From Phaeoceros laevis (lineage: Eukaryota; Anthocerotophyta; Anthocerotopsida; Notothyladales), in the NCBI GenBank assembly GCA_049999765.1, contig JBNGIQ010009074.1, positions 1-36,248 of the forward strand: DNA of 36,248 nt, written 5' to 3'. The notes beneath the pieces were generated by a model, which ran no database searches, was not told the origin of the DNA, and saw nothing but the letters and a program-made list of their open reading frames with translations. The position numbers and the translations under genes are program-made. Each line of letters starts with the position of its first letter. Position 1 is the stretch's first letter. Positions 31,281-36,248 of the stretch are shown in pieces.

Positions 31281-32046
31281 TCTCTTGGCACGATCCGGAT
31301 ATCAATGGGGGTGAGGGTAGCTGTGGAGATGACTTCGGTAGTGAGGTGTCCCAGATCCAGCCGAAGGAGCTGCAAGTCCAGGTTAGACTGAAGAGGACGT
31401 TTAGGGTGTCAGGTATCCTGCTAGGTTTACCACTCCCCCTATGCTTTCTTTAGTATGATATTCCATCGACCCTATTGCAACATTCTCTCTGCCTCTACGT
31501 GGGCTAGATTCTTCGCCCACACACATTGCGATCCCATCAGGGGAGTGTAGTCGTTAAGCTGGATGCATCACAAGAAACCCACACCAACAGTGTCCATTTG
31601 TGCGGGACAGGAAGTCCATTATGGCTGCCTTCCCACATGCGTATTCGGCCATTCCATGAATACTTTGAAGCCCTTCTGCTCGTAAGCAATCATCGACATA
31701 TGTGGCCGCTCATCCAACGTCATCCGAAGTTCAACGCAATCTGCGCCAGGACCTGTTAGCGGGATAGGACACAAAATTCGCTTTGCCCAAAGCTTGCAAA
31801 GCACCGCCAGACCTAACAGGCCACCATGGCTGAAGACTTGGCAGGGATGTTTGTTTCTGGTCGATTGGAAAACGCCACGACCCACCAACTCTTCATGCCG
31901 GCTGTAGAGCACGAACTCTCCAAGTCCCGAACAACGCACCAGGCTGGAGGTGCGGAATCTCTGCGGGCTCTTTTAGCAGGACAAAACCATGGGAAGATTG
32001 GGAAGGGACGGAGCGACCGGCCAATTGCTTCCATCCTGCCGACGTG
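31281..32046. other. Intergenic between F-box gene and PPR gene
   Basis: I find no coding family signature on either strand in these 766 bp. Short open frames of 70-106 codons overlap each other on both strands and look random. The right end must hold the promoter and 5' leader of the PPR gene starting at 32047; no clear TATA box is visible close to the start. Confidence 0.4.
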
Positions 32047-34983
32047 ATGGCTGTCAGCAGGCGCCTAGCAGCTCAATTTCGAGGTTGTCCACCAAATTCC
32101 AAGCTCTGGCCCAGTTGCATTTTCACTCTCTGTCATGAACTACCCGACTGTAGCGGATGTGAGGCCCTTAGCCGCCAAGCAGCGAAGGCGTGTTGTGGGA
32201 CAAGTGAAGCGTCTGTCCGAGAAAACCATGGCCCACAAGGGATTTCTCAAGACAGTTCCCAGGAGCTTTTGTGGCATGACCTGTTCTCTAATCCGACACA
32301 GTGGTGGGACAACAGGCGGAGTAAGGAGACTCCCCGGCATCCTGACTTTAGGCACAAAAGATCCAAGGAGGCATTGTGGTTAAACAGTCGAGGTAAGCCT
32401 GCGTGGGTGGATTCGCGACTAGGGATGCAGGAGGCTCAACGTTCTGGGTCTGTATCCATCTTGGTCAAAGGAGATTCTGGCAAGGTAGCTCCACATGAGG
32501 GCGATATTGAGGTTCGAACTTGCAGGCAGCTATGTGAGGATGGACGGATCAGTGAGGCTGTCGATGGTTTGGACCTTCTGGTGCAGCAGGAACGCCATGT
32601 ACCCCACTATCTCTTTTACCGCGTCCTCAAGAGGTGCACTGCTCAAAGGGCCCTCGTTTTGGGCAGACGCGTTCATACACTGACTGTTCAAAGTGGCTAT
32701 GCAGGGAACGCGTTCTTGGCTACCCACCTTATTACACTTTATGCGTCATATGGGGCGTTGGAGGAGGCAATGCGAGTCTTTTCCACTGTCTCTACGCCAG
32801 ACGCCTATAACTGGGCTTCCATAATATTGGCTTATGCTCGACATGGAGAGCCTACGGAGGCTATACGACTATATCGACAGATGCTAGAGACGGCTGTTAA
32901 GCCAGATAACTGTACCTTTGTAGCAATTCTCAAAGCCTGTGGTAGTGCAGGAGATCTAGCAGCCGGCAAGGATGTCCATGCTCATCTTCTTGCGAGTGCA
33001 GGGAAGCCAGATATGCTAGTCCAGAACTGCCTGGTTGACATGTATGCAAAGTGCAGGAGCCTCGAGGATGCTCGCAGTGTGTTTGACAGTCTCCCCCACA
33101 AAGATGTGGTGACGTGGACCTCCATAATTGCAGGTTATGCTCAGCAGGGATTGGGTGAGGAAGCCCTTCGTCTTTACAATAATATGGAAGACGAAGGCAT
33201 GAGTCCACCTGACTCCTTCACATTTGCATGTCTCCTGCAGGCATGTGCAACTGGCGGTGTAGCGGCTCTTAAACAGGGCAAGAAGCTTCATGCACAGATG
33301 GAAGAATCAGGAGTGCAGACTGATGTTGTTGTCGGAAACAGCTTGGTGAACATGTATGTAAAGTGCGGAAGTTTAGAGGATGCTCAAAGAGTGTTTGACA
33401 CGCTTTCTCGAAGAGATGTGCTGACGTGGAATGCCATGATCGCAGGTTATGTCCAGCAGGGGATGGGTCTGGAATCCCTTAGCCTTTACAGTAGGATGCA
33501 ACAAGAAGGCATAGTTTCACCCAATGCCGTCACATTTGTGTGTCTTCTGCAGGCATGTGCAGGTATAGGTGTAGCAGCTCTGCAGCAGGGAATACAGCTA
33601 CATGGAGAGATCGAAGAACGAGGACTGCAAAATGATGCAGTTGTGGGCAATACCTTGATAAGCATGTTTGCAAAGTGTGGGAGCTTACAGGATGCTCAGA
33701 GAGTATTTGATAGACTCTCCCCAAAGAACGTGGTAACATGGACTGCCATGATCGCAGGTTATGCCCAGCAAGGATTGGGTCAGGAAGCCCTTAGCTTGTA
33801 CAGTAGAATGCAACAAGAGGGCCTTGCTCTGCCTGATGTTGTCACTTTTGTGTGTCTCCTGCAAGCATGTGCAGGTGTAGGCGCACCAGCTCTAGATCAT
33901 GGGAGGCAGCTCCATGCACAGATTGAAGAACGAGGACTGCAAGCCGACGTGGTTGTAGGAGGCAGCTTGGTCAACATGTATGCACACTGTGGGAGCTTAG
34001 AGGATGCTTCGCGGGTATTCGACAGGCTTCCCGAAAAAAATGTGGTGACATGGAATGCCATGATCGCTGGTTACGTTCAGCAGGGGATGGTTGAGGAAGC
34101 CCTTGATATTTACAGCAGTATGCGACAGGAACCGATACATTTACCTGATTCTGTTACGTTTGTCTGCCTCCTGCATGCATGTGCCACTGCAGCAGCTTTG
34201 CCACTCGGAAAGCAGCTCCATGCACTGGTCGAAGAACAAGGATTGCAAGCCGATGTGGTTGTGGGCTCTAGCTTGGTATGTATGTATGCCAAGTGCGGCA
34301 GCATGGTTGATTCACAGCAGGTGTTCGACTCGTTGCCGCAACGAGAGACGGCAGCATGGAGTGCCCTGGTCGCTGGATACACCCGCCAAGGAGACAGTGA
34401 AGCTGTGTTTGCCCTTCTTGACAAGATGAGGATGGATGGCATACAGCCCAATGGCATCATACTTCTAAATGTGCTGACAGTATGCAGTCATGCGGGTCTA
34501 GTGGACAAAGGCCGGAAGTGTTTTGAGGAAATGGTCACAGATTATGGCATCACACCAACTATTGAGCACTACACATGCATGGTCGATCTTGTAGGCCGTG
34601 CAGGCTATCTGGATGAGGCACTGCAAATGGTGCAGACCATGCCTTACAAACCTGACGGTGCAGTATGGCGCACTCTTTTGGGAGCTTGTCAAAAGTGGAA
34701 TAATGTGGAGGTTGGACAACAGGCGTTTGAGTTTGCGGTCAGGTTAGATGAAAGAGATGCCGCAGCTTTTGTCTTAATGTCGAATATATATGCAGGAGCT
34801 GAGATGTGGGAGGAGGCAAAGAAGTTACAGGCAAGGAGAGTAAAATCCAGGGCATACAAGGAACCAGGCCAGAGCTGGTGGACCGACACGGGTGGAGTCA
34901 CGCATGAATTTGTGGTTGGGAGCAGCAAGTATCAAGAGGGGACGCCACAAGGATTCGAGGAGCTTTGTTCACACGGCTCTTAA
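32047..34983 (+). CDS. PLS-class PPR with PDF motif and WW-type E2 box, no DYW domain
   Basis: A single exon encodes 978 residues from ATG 32047. The N-terminus MAVSRRLAAQFRGCPPNSKL suits an organelle presequence. Residues about 70-125 carry an OSB-type PDF motif: LWHDLFSNPTQWWDNRRSKE, HPDFRHKRSKEALWLNS, KPAWVDSRL. About six PLS modules follow (for example VVGNSLVNMYVKCGSLEDAQ, VLTWNAMIAGYVQQGMG), with L motifs only one or two residues longer than usual (ACAGIGVAALQQG). The P2-L2-S2-E1 block (YGITPTIEHYTCMVDLVGRA, PYKPDGAVWRTLLGACQKW) leads to EPGQSWWTDTGGVTHEFVVG, a WW-type E2 box. The frame then ends with EELCSHGS, and no DYW domain is found in any frame downstream. The N-terminal part closely resembles the PPR at 6926, suggesting a shared ancestor, but the E2 types differ. 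If it edits RNA it needs a deaminase partner. Confidence 0.9.
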   Translation: MAVSRRLAAQFRGCPPNSKLWPSCIFTLCHELPDCSGCEALSRQAAKACCGTSEASVRENHGPQGISQDSSQELLWHDLFSNPTQWWDNRRSKETPRHPDFRHKRSKEALWLNSRGKPAWVDSRLGMQEAQRSGSVSILVKGDSGKVAPHEGDIEVRTCRQLCEDGRISEAVDGLDLLVQQERHVPHYLFYRVLKRCTAQRALVLGRRVHTLTVQSGYAGNAFLATHLITLYASYGALEEAMRVFSTVSTPDAYNWASIILAYARHGEPTEAIRLYRQMLETAVKPDNCTFVAILKACGSAGDLAAGKDVHAHLLASAGKPDMLVQNCLVDMYAKCRSLEDARSVFDSLPHKDVVTWTSIIAGYAQQGLGEEALRLYNNMEDEGMSPPDSFTFACLLQACATGGVAALKQGKKLHAQMEESGVQTDVVVGNSLVNMYVKCGSLEDAQRVFDTLSRRDVLTWNAMIAGYVQQGMGLESLSLYSRMQQEGIVSPNAVTFVCLLQACAGIGVAALQQGIQLHGEIEERGLQNDAVVGNTLISMFAKCGSLQDAQRVFDRLSPKNVVTWTAMIAGYAQQGLGQEALSLYSRMQQEGLALPDVVTFVCLLQACAGVGAPALDHGRQLHAQIEERGLQADVVVGGSLVNMYAHCGSLEDASRVFDRLPEKNVVTWNAMIAGYVQQGMVEEALDIYSSMRQEPIHLPDSVTFVCLLHACATAAALPLGKQLHALVEEQGLQADVVVGSSLVCMYAKCGSMVDSQQVFDSLPQRETAAWSALVAGYTRQGDSEAVFALLDKMRMDGIQPNGIILLNVLTVCSHAGLVDKGRKCFEEMVTDYGITPTIEHYTCMVDLVGRAGYLDEALQMVQTMPYKPDGAVWRTLLGACQKWNNVEVGQQAFEFAVRLDERDAAAFVLMSNIYAGAEMWEEAKKLQARRVKSRAYKEPGQSWWTDTGGVTHEFVVGSSKYQEGTPQGFEELCSHGS

Positions 34984-36248
34984 ACGGCCCTGTAAGACCA
35001 GGGAAATGAGGAAGGCAGGAAGTTTGTCTATGGTGTCTGACAGAGGGGTGTTCGTACCGCCCGGGTCCGCCCCAAACTCTGGCGGCAAAGACAATGAAGG
35101 GAGGACACTCTCTAAAGCCCTTCCGAGGCTTCCGGATGAAGTTCTGGCCCGCGGAAGTCCGCCTCTCATCTCGAGATAGAGTTTTGGCCCTCGACAAACG
35201 TGATGTGACAAACGTGATGTTTGCAGGTGGGATGATGAACCTGGTCAAGTTTGTCAAGTTTGAATAGATGGATCACATGGGGGACTCCTTTCACTGTACT
35301 ACCCAAACTACCCTTTTTTTATTCTCAAGACACACATGGGGGCTGATAAAATTCTTTTTGGTATGCAATAAATTGTGGCTTCCGTTTGGACCTGCAGAGG
35401 ATTTTCAGGGTGATGGATAACATGACCGCGCCTCGATCACCAAACGGGTTACATCATACATGAGTTAAAAAAGGTTCATCATAATGTTTTTTGACTATTG
35501 TGAGCTGGGAAATATTAGCTGTTTGGACACGCAAGAGGACAGGGTCACGAAAGAAGCACTAGGAAATTTACTAAAATGGATGCTTTACCATCCGAAACGT
35601 CGACATTTGAACTACACGTTTTTGAATGGCATATAGTCTATGTTCTTGTACCAGTAAAACTGCAAGCATATAAGTTCAGGTTTTTATACCACTTAAACTC
35701 CATGCTTTCAGGTTTTTATACCACTTAAACTCCATGCTTTCATTCTGCACTAAAATTTATGTTCCTACCATATAAACTACATCTTTTACTCTACACTAAA
35801 CTTCACTTTTTGTTCCATCTAGGTCCTATACATTCCATACCTCAAAAATTCTTCATTACTAGCATAATTAGATTATGTTTCTACTATCTAGCACATGTCG
35901 TGAGGAACCATGTCGGAAGCAAAAAGGAATCGGCTAGGAAGACCTAATACATAATGTAAAAGCATGCTTGAAAGCAAAGTCCAGAAAAGAACATACACTT
36001 AGCTAGATAGCCTGAGCACCAGGTCAGCCATCTGGCCAACAGGTCGGTACCTGGTTAGCACACCAGGACCGGCCAGCAGATCAGCATGAAAAGAAGCACG
36101 TGCCACTCATACTCACAAAGAACAAAATGCGTTTGATTCTTGCCCCCCACCCCCCTAGTAGTGAGACGATTAAGTCTCGGTGCTGGTTGTTGGCATAGCA
36201 TGCTTGCAAGGAGGACAAAACCACAGCAATTCTGGCACAGCAAGCAAC
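34984..36248. other. AT-rich intergenic sequence to the window end
   Basis: I see no gene in these 1265 bp. A perfect 14-bp tandem duplication (GACAAACGTGATGT) lies at 35193-35220 and a 32-bp one at 35675-35738. Around 35640-35830 the word TACCA(C/T)...TAAACT recurs loosely, as in a decayed satellite or MITE. A C-rich run (CCCCCCACCCCCC) lies at about 36145. Confidence 0.45.
35675..35738. repeat. 32-bp perfect tandem duplication
   Basis: The unit TTCAGGTTTTTATACCACTT followed by AAACTCCATGCT occurs at 35675-35706 and again at 35707-35738, with no spacer. Confidence 0.92.

Noticed and set aside
31826-32047. Small plus-strand frame just upstream of the fourth PPR gene
   Set aside because: It shows no similarity to anything recognised and probably lies in the PPR 5' leader or promoter.

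Overview
The window is nuclear DNA of a land plant. Genes have short GT-AG introns of about 75 to 200 bp, there is a plant-type tRNA-Ala, and the identifiable proteins are plant proteins (PI31, AMT2-type ammonium transporter, GT90/CAP10 protein, HNH protein, INO80 subunit C, F-box/PP2). Four long PLS-class pentatricopeptide repeat (PPR) genes lie in 36 kb. One ends in a divergent DYW domain closing with GDRH and carries a KP-like rather than PG-like E2 box. Two others carry the SWW (WW-type) E2 box. From established knowledge, this mixture points to a seed-free plant with expanded organelle RNA editing, including U-to-C editing (hornwort, lycophyte or fern). The compact introns and gene spacing favour a small genome such as a hornwort, but this is inference.

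Layout. 1-4640 is a graveyard: pieces of a MAP3K, a BRO1-domain (BROX-like) gene and a homoserine dehydrogenase, each with introns and several broken, joined in a mosaic with a duplicated BROX segment, small PPR relics and several hairpins. 4648-4720 is tRNA-Ala(AGC) on the minus strand. 4844-6675 is an intact nine-exon PI31 proteasome regulator gene. 6926-10349 (minus) and 10425-13116 (plus) are two PPR genes arranged head to head, with only 75 bp between their probable start codons. 13452-15286 is a three-exon GT90/CAP10 gene. 15287-21238 holds a PPR relic and an intact seven-exon HNH gene (17312-18992, minus). 21239-22830 is a decayed PARP2-like gene with a tandem duplication and a 10-N gap. 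23582-25045 (minus) is an intronless, very GC-rich AMT2 gene. 25714-26576 (minus) is the INO80 complex subunit C gene, whose exons are broken by two short tandem duplications. 26710-29747 (minus) is the third PPR gene, 30418-31280 an F-box/PP2 gene with a frameshift, and 32047-34983 the fourth PPR gene. The rest, to 36248, is AT-rich DNA without recognisable genes.

How the genes fit together. The PPR genes are the coherent theme. Three of the four carry, before the PPR array, a roughly 50-residue motif with the core WWDNR...PDF.HK...ALW...P.WV, which I recognise as the PDF motif of organellar single-stranded-DNA-binding (OSB) proteins. Only the first PPR has a DYW deaminase-like domain. The others stop within or before E2 and would need a deaminase in trans if they act in editing. 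PPR genes 2 and 3 share unusually long L motifs. The second theme is repeated short tandem duplication (14-bp to about 150-bp units), some of it inside exons. This is either a local mutational habit or an assembly problem.
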